A stretch of DNA of 64,000 nt from Caballeronia sp. SBC1 (GTDB lineage: Bacteria > Pseudomonadota > Gammaproteobacteria > Burkholderiales > Burkholderiaceae): contig NZ_CP049156.1 in assembly GCF_011493005.1 (NCBI RefSeq), forward strand, positions 3,658,001-3,722,000, given 5' to 3'. The notes below the pieces were generated by a model. That model ran no database searches. It saw nothing but the letters and a program-made list of their open reading frames with translations, and was not told the origin of the DNA. Of the stretch, positions 27,628 to 36,012 are shown one piece after another. Both the position numbers and the translations under genes were made by a program. The first letter of the stretch is position 1. Every line of letters begins with the position of its first letter.

Positions 27628-28875
27628 ATGAAATGGAGAACTTTTGCGTTGGGTGCGATGGGTGCGGCCGTCGCCAGCGTCACGCCGCTCCTTGGCGGCT
27701 GCGGCGGCGGCAGCGATGCGCCTCAGGCGCCGGTCGTCCGGCTGTGCCCGGCGTCGCTCGACTACACGACCACGTTCACCGGTGGCGCCGGCAGCGGCGA
27801 ACTGGTCCAGCTGCAACTCGACACAACGAAACTCACGTGGCAAGTGACCTACGTGGAATCTCCGATTCCTGCCGTCACCGGCACGGTCTCCCCGACCCGC
27901 GCCGGCACGTCGCAGAACGGCACGCTGACCATGGAAACCGGCCTGCCCACGCAAAAGCTCAATCAGTGCGCGTACCAGTTGAACGGTGCGACGCTCGACC
28001 CAACGCGACCCGCGCGCATCTTCGTAGGCGAAGGGGTGGCGGGCGGCACGATTCCGGGCAAGGAACTGCAGTTCGGCGGGATTCTTGGCCAGGGTGTGGT
28101 ACCTGACCGGATCTTCCCGTACTACCCGTTCATCGGCTTCTCGACGCTTGAGACCAATCTCGCCAATGTCGCGGGAACGTATAGCCAACTGGGCTATCAC
28201 GAGATTCCATCGCAGAACTATGCGCGTATTTCCGTCGATTCGAAGATCACCATCAATGCCGACGGCACCTGGCAAGAGTGCGACAACACGGGTGTGAACG
28301 CCGGCAAATGCAGCCAAGCGGGATCGAACTTCGCGCAATCGCCCGATGGCAGCGGCGCGTTCGTCACCAGCAACTTCCTTGGGCAAGGCAACCCGACACT
28401 CGCAGCCGGTCCGCTGGGCAAGGGCTACATGATCGTGGGTAAGCTGCGTAGCCAGAACGTGCCAATCCTGGTGCGTACCGGCACCGCGAACGCCACGATC
28501 ACCACGGGCATTCCGCCGTTCGCCGATGACGAATCCGGCATTTCGATGATGTCGCCGCAAATCAACGTGGCGTCGGGATCGGTGAATGGCGAATACGTCG
28601 GCGTGGATAACGCCTTCGATTACCGCACGACCGCGCTCAGCGGCACGCAGGCGACCTTGATCGATCCGTTCCAGCCGTCGCAGGTTGCGTTGTCGCGTGC
28701 GTTGAATCTGGACTACACGGAAACCGTTCCGGGTCTGGTGACATCGACGGTCGTGGGCGCGTCGACCGGCACTACGCCGACCGGCAAGTTCATCTTCTCC
28801 GGCGGTGTGTTCGGCTACCTCGACCAGAGCGACCCGACGACACCGTATTACACCATCGGCTCATTCGTGCAGTAA
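27628..28875 (+). CDS. DUF2957-family lipoprotein, paralogue 2
   Basis: 415 residues from the ATG at 27628, with GGAGA upstream. Its lipobox is LLGGCGGG. It matches the preceding protein along its length (GGAGSGELVQLQLD, ESPIPAVTGTVSPTRAGT, IFVGEGVAGGTIPGK, YPFIGFSTLETNLANVAGTY, DDESGISMMSP), so the pair arose by gene duplication, although this one is about 65 residues shorter. Function unknown. Being next to an OmpW-type channel points to the outer membrane. Confidence 0.85.
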   Translation: MKWRTFALGAMGAAVASVTPLLGGCGGGSDAPQAPVVRLCPASLDYTTTFTGGAGSGELVQLQLDTTKLTWQVTYVESPIPAVTGTVSPTRAGTSQNGTLTMETGLPTQKLNQCAYQLNGATLDPTRPARIFVGEGVAGGTIPGKELQFGGILGQGVVPDRIFPYYPFIGFSTLETNLANVAGTYSQLGYHEIPSQNYARISVDSKITINADGTWQECDNTGVNAGKCSQAGSNFAQSPDGSGAFVTSNFLGQGNPTLAAGPLGKGYMIVGKLRSQNVPILVRTGTANATITTGIPPFADDESGISMMSPQINVASGSVNGEYVGVDNAFDYRTTALSGTQATLIDPFQPSQVALSRALNLDYTETVPGLVTSTVVGASTGTTPTGKFIFSGGVFGYLDQSDPTTPYYTIGSFVQ

Positions 28876-28903
28876 CCGTCCAGCAGCCCATCAAGAACGG
28901 CTG

Positions 28904-28951
28904 CATGCGAACAAAACGTGGTTTTCCACGAAGACGCGCTGCGTTCGCATG
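28904..28951. other. Nested inverted repeat before the OmpW-like gene
   Basis: CATGCGAAC (28904-28912) pairs perfectly with GTTCGCATG (28943-28951), and an inner CGTGG/CCACG hairpin lies between them. It occupies the spacer between DUF2957 paralogue 2 and ompW. No T-run follows, so RNA stability or partial termination is more likely than full termination. Confidence 0.5.
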
Positions 28952-28977
28952 ACGGCCTGTAACCGAAGAGAGACGAA

Positions 28978-29814
28978 ATGAAAAAGCTTTTGGCTGCGGG
29001 AAAACCGTTGGCGGTAGCGGTAGCTGCATGTGCGTCGATGTCGGCGCATGCGCAAAGTGCCGGCGATAACGTCGTTGGACTCGGCTGGTTCCACGTCATG
29101 CCGCAGGATTCGAGCGATGCGCTGACCACGTATGTGGCGCCCACGCCGATCAATACGCCGCTGCGGTTGCCGTCGCAATTCACGTCGGCGGGGACGAGTT
29201 TGTCGACAAAGAGCGCCGATACCCTCGGCCTCGTCTTCACGCACTTTTTCACCGATCACATTGCGACCACGTTCGTGGGCGGTGTGCCGCCCGCGTTCGA
29301 ACTCGATGGTCACGGCACGATCCAGCCGCCTGGGCCGGCGGGCGCGCTTGGCAACCAGAATCTCGATCAGACGAACCCGATCGTGAAAAGCGTGCGGCAG
29401 TGGAGCCCAGCGCTGATTTTCCAGTACTACTTCAATGCGCCGACTGCTGCGTTCCGGCCGTTTGCGGGCCTTGGCGTTTCGTATAACTTCTTTACGAACA
29501 TTGAGCTCACCAACGGTTTCGTGACATCGACGCAGAATAATCTTGGCGCCGTGCTGGCTGCGGGCGCGGGCAAACCGGGACCAACGTCAGTGGAGGCGAA
29601 GGCTTCGTCCTCATGGCAACCGGTGTTCAACCTTGGTGCGACTTATAACTTCGACAAGCACTGGGGTTTGATTGCGTCGCTAACCTACATTCCGCTGAAG
29701 ACGACATCGTCGTTGATTATCAAGGCGGCTGACGGGACCGAACTGGCTACGACGAAGACGCGGCTGAAGGCCGATCCGCTGATTACGTTTTTGGCGGTTT
29801 CGTACCGGTTCTGA
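28978..29814 (+). CDS. OmpW-family outer membrane protein
   Basis: 278 residues, AGAGACGA just before the ATG. A Sec signal peptide ends ASMSAHAQS. GDNVVGLGWFHVMP at the mature start, FTHFFTDHIATTFVGG, FQYYFNAPTAAFRPFAGLGVSYNFF and the closing beta-strand with terminal Phe (ITFLAVSYRF) are typical of the eight-stranded OmpW barrel. OmpW proteins pass small hydrophobic compounds across the outer membrane. Together with the two lipoproteins it may handle a hydrophobic substrate, which is inference. Confidence 0.9.
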   Translation: MKKLLAAGKPLAVAVAACASMSAHAQSAGDNVVGLGWFHVMPQDSSDALTTYVAPTPINTPLRLPSQFTSAGTSLSTKSADTLGLVFTHFFTDHIATTFVGGVPPAFELDGHGTIQPPGPAGALGNQNLDQTNPIVKSVRQWSPALIFQYYFNAPTAAFRPFAGLGVSYNFFTNIELTNGFVTSTQNNLGAVLAAGAGKPGPTSVEAKASSSWQPVFNLGATYNFDKHWGLIASLTYIPLKTTSSLIIKAADGTELATTKTRLKADPLITFLAVSYRF

Positions 29815-29840
29815 GGGGGCGCGGATCTAAGCGCGGACAA

Positions 29841-29868
29841 AAAAAAGCCCGCCTAAGATGGGCGGGCT
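29841..29868 (-). terminator. Terminator downstream of the response regulator operon
   Basis: AGCCCGCC (29846-29853) pairs with GGCGGGCT (29861-29868). On the minus strand it is followed by a run of T. It suits the minus-strand pair ending at 29979 and may also stop ompW transcription. Confidence 0.75.
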
Positions 29869-29978
29869 GAATCCATATCAGTAGAGACATGGAGGAGACA
29901 ACCCCACTTTACCAAAACCATTGGTGCAGCGCAACATCATCGTGTTGATCCACGTCAATTTGTTGCGAACGTACAACA

Positions 29979-30344
29979 TCAAGGCTGGGTCATCGACAGA
30001 ATGAAGCCCAACTGATCGATAGAAACCGGTTTTACCAGATGGATATCGAAACCCGCTTCCTGCGTCATCGCGTGATGCTGCGGCTGTCCCCAGCCAGTCA
30101 GCGCAACCAGCAACATAGCCGGCCCCTCAGGCAAGGCACGCAAAGCACGCGCGGCGGAAAGACCGTCCATTGGCGACATGCCCAGATCCAGAATTACCAC
30201 TTCCGGTGCGAATTGCCGCGCTACGTCGAGCGCCTGAACGCCGCTCGACGCTTGCGCCACCTGATGCCCCAGCCCCGTCAACAGATTGGCCAGACAGCTC
30301 AACGCATCGTCGTCATCGTCGGCTATGAGAACACGTTTGGTCAC
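29979..30344 (-). CDS. Single-domain response regulator
   Basis: 121 residues made of a receiver domain only. Acidic pocket VLIADDDDDA, phospho-acceptor Asp53 in VVILDLGMSPMDG, conserved Thr in VALTGWG and Lys in HLVKPVS. No output domain. CheY-like proteins of this sort often act by binding a hybrid kinase. It is 10 bases after the gene at 30355-30807, so the two are probably co-transcribed. It resembles the regulator at 38760. Confidence 0.9.
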   Translation of the reverse strand: MTKRVLIADDDDDALSCLANLLTGLGHQVAQASSGVQALDVARQFAPEVVILDLGMSPMDGLSAARALRALPEGPAMLLVALTGWGQPQHHAMTQEAGFDIHLVKPVSIDQLGFILSMTQP

Positions 30345-30354
30345 GACTGCCCCC

Positions 30355-30807
30355 TCATTTGCCCGACACCGCGAGCGTCAACTTTCCAGCACCAGCAGTC
30401 GTTGCAGTGATCTGCGTGCGCTGCCCCCGCGCCCCAATATAGAAATGCTGCCGACCCGGCGAGTTTTGATCGTGTGTAGCGTCCGGCAAGCACGCGGCAA
30501 TGTCCGCCGCCACGCCCTGCAAAGCGTCAGCCGCCGAGCCCGCGTTCGCACCCTTCGTCCATGTGCAGCTATAAGTGCCGGCTTTCGCCACGCACTGCGC
30601 GTCGCGGCCATAAGGCTGCGCGACGGCTTTGCCATCGTCGGGTCGCAAGGAGGTGAAACCATCAGGTGCGGCCGCCACGATGCGCTTGAGTGCATCGCAG
30701 GGATTGGGGGTGTCGTCGGCGAGAGCGATCCCCGGCGTACTCAGGCAAGCCCATGCAAGGCCCGCCGATGCCGCCACGAACATGAGACCCCGAAGAGTGC
30801 TTTTCAT
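30355..30807 (-). CDS. Hypothetical exported protein (150 aa)
   Basis: A signal peptide (MFVAASAGLAWACLSTPGIALA) precedes a mature part with four cysteines (NPCDALK, AQCVAKAG, YSCTWTK, AACLPD), which could form two disulphides in the periplasm. I do not recognise the family. It sits directly upstream of a single-domain response regulator. The 5' side carries an imperfect long hairpin (30854-30871 with 30897-30914). Confidence 0.75.
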   Translation of the reverse strand: MKSTLRGLMFVAASAGLAWACLSTPGIALADDTPNPCDALKRIVAAAPDGFTSLRPDDGKAVAQPYGRDAQCVAKAGTYSCTWTKGANAGSAADALQGVAADIAACLPDATHDQNSPGRQHFYIGARGQRTQITATTAGAGKLTLAVSGK

Positions 30808-31140
30808 AGTGGGCGCTGTCCTGTCTCCGCTTCATCTTTTTATAAGCCGGCCCCGAAACCGCCCCGGAAGCCAGCTTCCAAGTCACTTCAGAACCCGCTT
30901 CCAAGCCGGTTTCGTCGCCGACGAGACCTTTTGAAAAGCCTGCACCGGCGGCCTGTGTCCGTATGTGCGCCACCGAATGCTGCCCGGAATGCTGTCAAAT
31001 TCGAAACAATCCCGAATTTGAGGCACGCGGCGCGACAAGTATAGGGAACGTCCCTATCTATTGCCTCTATTTATTGTCGATACAACGCCGTCGCACTCGG
31101 GCTTTACTTTTATGGCCGAGCAAGAATCAAACCGAATCAG
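30808..31140. other. Intergenic region with two inverted repeats
   Basis: No convincing gene. It holds an imperfect 18-base stem (CGAAACCG...GGAAGC at 30854-30871 with GCTTCC...CGGTTTCG at 30897-30914), upstream of the gene ending at 30355. There is also a neat palindrome ATAGGGA-ACG-TCCCTAT at 31041-31057 that looks like a protein-binding site. No partner could be named. Confidence 0.45.
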
Positions 31141-32019
31141 TCACACCTTCTTCCCTGCGCGCCGTGCCGCGACCTTTCCCAGCACGGCAAGGTCCTTGTC
31201 GCCGTCGCCTTGGGCGAGTACATCGATCAGGTTGTCGCGCACCAGGCTTGCCACGGGCAGCGCCACGTTCACGGCGTCGCCGGCAGCGAGCGCAAGCCGC
31301 ACGTCCTTCAGACCGAGCCGCGCCTTGAACAACGCCGGCTCATAGCGGTTGTCGGCGATCATCCGGCCATAACCCTGATACACCGGCCCCGGAAACAGCG
31401 TGTTCGTGATCACGTCGAGGAATGCGTGTGGATCGATGCTATGCCCCGTCATCAGCGACGCGGCCTCAGCAGTTGTTTCGATTGCCGATGCCAGCATGAA
31501 GTTCGCCGCCAGCTTGAACACATTTGCGTGTTGCGGTGCAGTACCGACGCGCCATGTTTTCTGGCCGATGACATCGAAGACAGGTTGCACGCGGGCGATG
31601 GCGTCATCCGCGCCCGCCGCCACTATATTCAGCTTGCCCGCCGCCGCCACGTCCGGGCGCCCGAGCACGGGCGCCGCGACGTACGCTACGCCGTGCTGCT
31701 CGTGCAGGTCCACCAGTTCTCCGCAGAACGCCACCGAAATCGTGGCCATGTTCACGTGTACCAAGCCCTTCGGTGCGCGCTCTAGCAAGCCGCTATCTAG
31801 CAGGACGGCGCGCAACGCGGAGTCATCCGCGAGCATGGAGAACACGGCGTCGCCCGCGAACGCTTCATCCGCCGATGCGACCACGCGCGCGCCTTGTTCG
31901 GCGAGCGCTTTCGCGGCGTCGGGCGAACGGTTCCAGACGCGCACTGTGTGGCCTGCCTTCAATGCATTCAGCGCCATCGCGCCGCCCATGTTGCCGAGTC
32001 CAATGAATCCAATGTCCAT
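31141..32019 (-). CDS. NAD(P)-dependent beta-hydroxyacid dehydrogenase (3-hydroxyisobutyrate dehydrogenase family)
   Basis: 292 residues. The N-terminal Rossmann motif DIGFIGLGNMGGAMA, the VWNRSPDAAKAL cofactor-selecting loop (Arg after Asn favours NADP), the substrate motif YVAAPVLGRPDVAAAGKL, and the catalytic Lys169 in HANVFKLAANFML fit the family, which includes 3-hydroxyisobutyrate, tartronate-semialdehyde and glyoxylate/succinic-semialdehyde reductases. The exact substrate cannot be read from the sequence. Its start lies 12 bases from a repeat element that probably overlaps its promoter. Confidence 0.9.
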   Translation of the reverse strand: MDIGFIGLGNMGGAMALNALKAGHTVRVWNRSPDAAKALAEQGARVVASADEAFAGDAVFSMLADDSALRAVLLDSGLLERAPKGLVHVNMATISVAFCGELVDLHEQHGVAYVAAPVLGRPDVAAAGKLNIVAAGADDAIARVQPVFDVIGQKTWRVGTAPQHANVFKLAANFMLASAIETTAEAASLMTGHSIDPHAFLDVITNTLFPGPVYQGYGRMIADNRYEPALFKARLGLKDVRLALAAGDAVNVALPVASLVRDNLIDVLAQGDGDKDLAVLGKVAARRAGKKV

Positions 32020-32031
32020 CTCACGCTCCTT

Positions 32032-32165
32032 GTCGACCAGAGTTCCCGCTTTAGCGGGTTACTCTGGTCCCATGCAACTTTACGTTGCCCATGCAACTTT
32101 ACGTTGCGGTCGACCAGAGTTCCCGCTTCAGCGGGTTACTCTGGTCCCATGCAACTTTACGTTGC
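32032..32165. repeat. REP-like palindromic repeat, two copies in tandem
   Basis: Unit: GACCAGAGT...ACTCTGGTC (long hairpin with inner CCCGCT/AGCGGG arms), then CATGCAACTTTACGTTGC, which itself contains a GCAAC/GTTGC hairpin. The first copy (32032-32107) has the 18-base tail twice; the second runs 32109-32165. The two hairpins differ at one loop base (TTTAG against TTCAG). This form suggests an extragenic repeat family found at many places in the genome, though only the local copies are visible here. Confidence 0.85.
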
Positions 32166-32251
32166 GGTTGACGAATCCGATGACCTCTCACCAAGCCCCG
32201 CTGCGACCCGTCTCAAAGCAGGCGTGTCGAACCGATGCGATACTCGAATCC

Positions 32252-33031
32252 ATGACGACTGCCACGTTCCGTTTTCATCGGGAGTTGAATGAGTTCCTGG
32301 CGCGGCCGCAGCGCGAACAGGCGTTTGCGTGCGTGTGTCCGGTGGCGTCGACGACCAAGCATATGATCGAAGCACTCGGCGTGCCGCACACGGAGGTGGC
32401 GCTGATTCTACGCAACGGCCTGCCCACCGGCTTCGATACCCTCATGGAAGACGCCGATTTTATCGATGTCTATCCGCCCGGCGTGATGCCTCGTGCGCTT
32501 GAAATCGTGCATCCGTTGCGCGCTCCATTGCGGCTGGAGACGCTGCGTTTTATCGCCGATGCCCATCTTGGTGGCCTGGCTCAATTGCTTCGATTAGCCG
32601 GTTTCGATACCTACTACGACAACCATTTCCCCGACGATGAAATCGAGCAACTTGCGCTCGCAGAACATCGCGTGGTGCTCACGCGCGATCGCGAATTACT
32701 GAAGCGCCGCTCGCTGGTCCACGGCTGCTACGTGCGCACGCTGCAACCCGATGCGCAATGGCGCGAAGTCGCTACGCGGCTTGGGCTTGCGCAGCATGTC
32801 CGCCCGTTCCGGCTGTGTCTGATGTGCAACGCGCCGCTGCGTCGCGCAAGCGCGGACGAGGTGAGCGATCGCGTGCCGGAAGGTGTGCTTGAGCGGCACG
32901 CGCGATTTGTGACGTGCGATGTCTGCAGGCGGGTCTTTTGGGAAGGGTCGCACTGGAAGCGGATGCGGGCGCGGATCGAAGAATTGATGGACGCCGCACC
33001 CGGTAATCCGCCTGTTCCGGCGTCCGGCTGA
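32252..33031 (+). CDS. Mut7-C RNase domain protein with ubiquitin-like N-terminus
   Basis: 259 residues from the ATG at 32252. The N-terminal 95 residues (TATFRFHRELNEFL...VYPP) fit the Mut7-C ubiquitin-like domain. The PIN-like RNase part begins FIADAHLGGLAQLLRLAGFDT with candidate metal ligands Asp103, Asp128/129 and Asp146 (VLTRDREL). A zinc ribbon follows: Cys189, Cys192, Cys222, Cys225. The bacterial proteins are predicted RNases of unknown target. An alternative start at 32180 would add 24 residues just after the repeat element; neither start has a strong ribosome site. Confidence 0.85.
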   Translation: MTTATFRFHRELNEFLARPQREQAFACVCPVASTTKHMIEALGVPHTEVALILRNGLPTGFDTLMEDADFIDVYPPGVMPRALEIVHPLRAPLRLETLRFIADAHLGGLAQLLRLAGFDTYYDNHFPDDEIEQLALAEHRVVLTRDRELLKRRSLVHGCYVRTLQPDAQWREVATRLGLAQHVRPFRLCLMCNAPLRRASADEVSDRVPEGVLERHARFVTCDVCRRVFWEGSHWKRMRARIEELMDAAPGNPPVPASG

Positions 33032-33124
33032 TGGCTCAGTAATAGCTCACAGTAATGGCTCAGGCCCGGAGGTGCGTACAATACGCGCCTCGGCCCTGTG
33101 CCTCTATAGCTTTTGGAGCTTCGC

Positions 33125-33409
33125 GTGAAAAAATTCGATCTGGAAAAAAACAAGGCGCTCAAGCTCGCCAACGGCCTGAAGCAAAACAGCGCGTCGAGTT
33201 TCGGCCCGCATACTGGGCAGCCGAAGCTGGACAAGCGCGAACAGCGCCGGCTGGATCAGGAAAAGGGACTCGTCCCGTTCGCCTGCAAACTGGATAGCGA
33301 TCTCGTCAGGCAATTGCAGGAACATGCGGCAAAGCATGAAGGTGGAATGTCGGAAGCGCTGGCGGACTTGCTGGTCAAGGCTGGACTGGAACGCAAGGCT
33401 ACGGTTTAA
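33125..33409 (+). CDS. Small conserved-looking protein, possible ribbon-helix-helix type
   Basis: 94 residues from a GTG at 33125 that has GGAG six bases upstream. Lys-rich N-terminus (KKFDLEKNKALKLANGLKQ). The second half (VPFACKLDSDLVRQLQEHAAKHEGG then MSEALADLLVKAGL) has the strand-helix-helix spacing of Arc/MetJ-like DNA-binding proteins. That fold assignment is tentative. No toxin partner is next to it; it ends at a bidirectional terminator. Confidence 0.65.
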   Translation: MKKFDLEKNKALKLANGLKQNSASSFGPHTGQPKLDKREQRRLDQEKGLVPFACKLDSDLVRQLQEHAAKHEGGMSEALADLLVKAGLERKATV

Positions 33410-33524
33410 GCTCGCGCGTTAAGTCGACAAGTCTGCTCGAATGAACGCGACTGACTCAATGCGGCGCTTTAACCGCGCATGGTCGTCGAGCTAAAGCGCA
33501 GCGCGGGTATATCGTCTGCTGAAT

Positions 33525-33562
33525 TAAAAAGCCGTTCCGGCGTGTCGCGGAACGGCTTTTTA
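33525..33562. terminator. Bidirectional terminator
   Basis: GCCGTTCCG (33531-33539) pairs with CGGAACGGC (33548-33556), flanked by five A and five T. It lies between convergent genes. Confidence 0.9.
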
Positions 33563-33683
33563 ACGCGCCCGTTCAGTTCAGTCCAAGCCGCACTCGCCGG
33601 ACTGAAACCGGCGCCAGTCCTGGATGTGTGCACGCCAAGCGCGCGCTAGCAGGAAACACCCGGTAGTCCCACGCGAACTTATT

Positions 33684-33995
33684 TCAAACGCTGCCTTCTT
33701 TCTCGATCACCAGAATTCGCGCGATACCCACCGGCTCGGCAACATGTTCGTCGCCGGGTTGGGCGTGAAAGATATCGCCAGCGTCCAGCAGTACTTCTTC
33801 CTCTACGCCCTCCCGCCGCACGCGCATTCGCACTTGGCCTTGCATGACAGCGAAGACTTCCTCACCGTCGTTCACGTGCCATTTATACGGCGCATCGGTC
33901 CAGTGCAGGCGGCATGAGACGCCGTTCATCGTGGTGATATCCAGCGCGCCCCACGCGCGCTCGGCAGTAAATTCGCGGCTTTTAATAACTTTCAT
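33684..33995 (-). CDS. Single-domain cupin
   Basis: 103 residues. The cupin core is visible as RLHWTDAPYKWHVNDGEEVFAVMQGQVRMRVR followed by LDAGDIFHAQPGDEHVAEP. The metal site appears to use His in KWHVND, Glu in DGEEV and His in EHVAEP. Small cupins of this type are poorly characterised. It is separated from its neighbours and probably monocistronic. Confidence 0.85.
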   Translation of the reverse strand: MKVIKSREFTAERAWGALDITTMNGVSCRLHWTDAPYKWHVNDGEEVFAVMQGQVRMRVRREGVEEEVLLDAGDIFHAQPGDEHVAEPVGIARILVIEKEGSV

Positions 33996-34130
33996 TGGTC
34001 ATCCGGCAAGACATCGAAGCATCGGGACATTGGGACAAAGCCCGCGTTTTGTCGATACCGGCGTGTCGACGCATTGGGTCAGGGGCCTTGGCGAGTGTAA
34101 AGAGCGCTGAGATCGTTTTCAAGCGGCGAC

Positions 34131-34166
34131 GAAAAACGCGCCCGGCCTGTGTGGCGGGGCGCGTTT
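34131..34166 (-). terminator. Terminator of the HiPIP gene
   Basis: AAACGCGCCC (34134-34143) pairs with GGGCGCGTTT (34157-34166). On the minus strand it is followed by T. It lies about 40 bases after the stop at 34207. Confidence 0.8.
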
Positions 34167-34206
34167 CGATAATCACCAGCTACATTGGGGATATGTTCTG
34201 GACCGG

Positions 34207-34518
34207 TCAGGCTTTCTTGTTGTACGCGTTGCACCAACCCTTCGACGCAACCTGCTTGCCCGCGAACATCGGGCAGGCTGCAAAAGCGTCGGTGGCTTTG
34301 CCTTGATAGAACGAACAATTGCCGCAATCCTGACCGGCGGCGTAGCGCGGGAATTTGGCTTTATCGACGGTTGTGGCGTCGAGCTTGTAGCCGAGGCTTT
34401 GCGCCATCGGATCTGATTCGGCCAGTTTGACGGGGTCGGCGAATGCGGTGCGCGATACCGCCAGTGCCGATGCCACGCCAATGCTCGAAATCAGGAACGT
34501 GCGTCGTGAGGACTTCAT
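34207..34518 (-). CDS. High-potential iron-sulfur protein (HiPIP), Tat-exported
   Basis: 103 residues from the ATG at 34518, with GGAGCA upstream. The Tat motif SSRRTFL is followed by a hydrophobic stretch and FADP. Four cluster cysteines are in place: Cys65 and Cys68 (CGNC), Cys82 (AACPMF) and Cys96 (GWCNAY), the classic spacing for a [4Fe-4S] HiPIP. It would act as a periplasmic electron carrier. Partner enzymes are not evident nearby. Confidence 0.93.
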   Translation of the reverse strand: MKSSRRTFLISSIGVASALAVSRTAFADPVKLAESDPMAQSLGYKLDATTVDKAKFPRYAAGQDCGNCSFYQGKATDAFAACPMFAGKQVASKGWCNAYNKKA

Positions 34519-34710
34519 GAGAATGTGCTCCGTTGTATTGGGGGTGTGCGCCGTTCTTATCGACGACGATCTCCAAAGCATATCAACGCGGAGCACGACA
34601 AACTAAGCCAAATCTTATAGATAACCGATGGCGAAAGGTCGCAGCGGGTTTGCCCTCATGTCGATTCTCTTATCTCGCATCGATCAGCTCATTTCACGTC
34701 ATCCCACACG

Positions 34711-35811
34711 TCAGCCGAGCATTTTCGCGACCTTCTCCGCAATCGCCAGCGACGCCGTCAACCCAGGCGATTCAATCCCAAACAAGTTCACCAACCCGGC
34801 CATGCCGTGCGCCGCCCGGCCCTGAATCAGGAAGTCGGCCGCCGGCTGCCCGGGCCCGGAAAGTTTCGGACGAATCCCTGCGTAAGCGGGCTGTAGTGCG
34901 TCGTCGGGAAGATTCGGCCAATACGCACGAATGGCGGCGTAAAAGCTGGCCGCGCGCTGCGGATCGACGGAGTAATCGATCTTCTGGATCCATTCCACGT
35001 CTGGACCGAACTTGGCCTGCCCGCCCATATCGAGGGTGAGATGCACACCGAGTCCGGCTTCATTTGGCATCGGGTAAATCAGGCGGTCAAATGGTGTCCG
35101 GCCGCTCACGGTGAAATAATTGCCCTTCGCGAAATACAGCGGCGGCACATGACGCGCGTCAAGCCCGCGGATAGCGCGTGCGATCTGGTTCGCCGATAGC
35201 CCCGCGCTGTTGATCACGCAGCCGGCCTGAAAGCGCATGGGCGCCTCGCCTCCGGTTTCCACAATGAACGCACCGTCACAAGCGTCGATGTCCGTTACCG
35301 GCGTATGAAACGCCACAGTCGCGCCGTCGCGTTCCGCATCGCCTTGCAAGGCGAGCATGAACTGATGACTATCGATAATGCCGGTCTGCGGCGAGAACAC
35401 CGCCTCCACGCACTGAAGCTGCGGCTCCATCTCGATGGCTTCGGCGCCGCTTACGCGCACCAGGTCTGTGACGCCGTTTTCGACGGCTTTGTGCTGGATT
35501 GCCGCGAGTTGCGGCAATTGATTACGCGCCGTGGCAACGAGTAATTTGCCGCAGCGGTTATACGGAACGCCGTGGGCATCGCAATACTCGTAAAGCATCG
35601 CCCGGCCGCGCACGCACAAGGCGGCCTTCAGCGAGCCGCGCGGGTAATACAGCCCCGCGTGGATCACCTCGCTATTGCGTGAACTCGTGCCCGTGCCGAC
35701 CGCTTCGCCCGCCTCGAGCACGATCACCTCGCGGCCACGCGCGGCCATCGCCCGCGCGACGGCGAGTCCGACCACGCCGGCGCCAATCACCACACATTCG
35801 ATTCTGTCCAT
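34711..35811 (-). CDS. FAD-dependent oxidoreductase, L-2-hydroxyglutarate dehydrogenase-like
   Basis: 366 residues. N-terminal FAD motif [17 protein letters not shown], then [25 protein letters not shown], which is the substrate-side loop typical of LhgO/L2HGDH and related DAO-fold enzymes, and [12 protein letters not shown]. The C-terminus [22 protein letters not shown] and [18 protein letters not shown] completes the fold. Likely oxidation of a 2-hydroxy acid such as L-2-hydroxyglutarate, though the exact substrate is inferred. Confidence 0.88.
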   Translation of the reverse strand: MDRIECVVIGAGVVGLAVARAMAARGREVIVLEAGEAVGTGTSSRNSEVIHAGLYYPRGSLKAALCVRGRAMLYEYCDAHGVPYNRCGKLLVATARNQLPQLAAIQHKAVENGVTDLVRVSGAEAIEMEPQLQCVEAVFSPQTGIIDSHQFMLALQGDAERDGATVAFHTPVTDIDACDGAFIVETGGEAPMRFQAGCVINSAGLSANQIARAIRGLDARHVPPLYFAKGNYFTVSGRTPFDRLIYPMPNEAGLGVHLTLDMGGQAKFGPDVEWIQKIDYSVDPQRAASFYAAIRAYWPNLPDDALQPAYAGIRPKLSGPGQPAADFLIQGRAAHGMAGLVNLFGIESPGLTASLAIAEKVAKMLG

Positions 35812-35930
35812 CTCACTATTCTAGGCCAGCCAGCACGACCGTTCCGCGCGCTTTATTGCGCTTTTTGTGCAATTGGCAATACTGATTTCGCCAGGACACC
35901 ATTTTCCGAAATAATCCGGGCCAAATCCAG

Positions 35931-35976
35931 AAATATGGCCTTTTTGCCCGGGAAAAGTCAGTTTCAGGCCATATTT
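35931..35976. other. Perfect 11-bp inverted repeat
   Basis: AAATATGGCCT (35931-35941) pairs with AGGCCATATTT (35966-35976), 24 bases apart. It lies in the 201-base gap between the FAD enzyme (start 35811) and the AAA ATPase (stop 36013). It could be an operator or an RNA hairpin. No T-run follows. Confidence 0.6.
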
Positions 35977-36012
35977 CGAGGGGTTTTTGCAGATTTCGCC
36001 AAAATGCCTCCG

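Noticed and set aside
32032..32165. Rho-independent terminator for the Mut7-C or dehydrogenase gene
   Set aside because: The hairpins lie at the 5' ends of both neighbouring genes and no T-run follows.
33125..33409. Antitoxin of a toxin-antitoxin pair
   Set aside because: The ribbon-helix-helix look is suggestive, but no toxin-sized gene is adjacent on the same strand.
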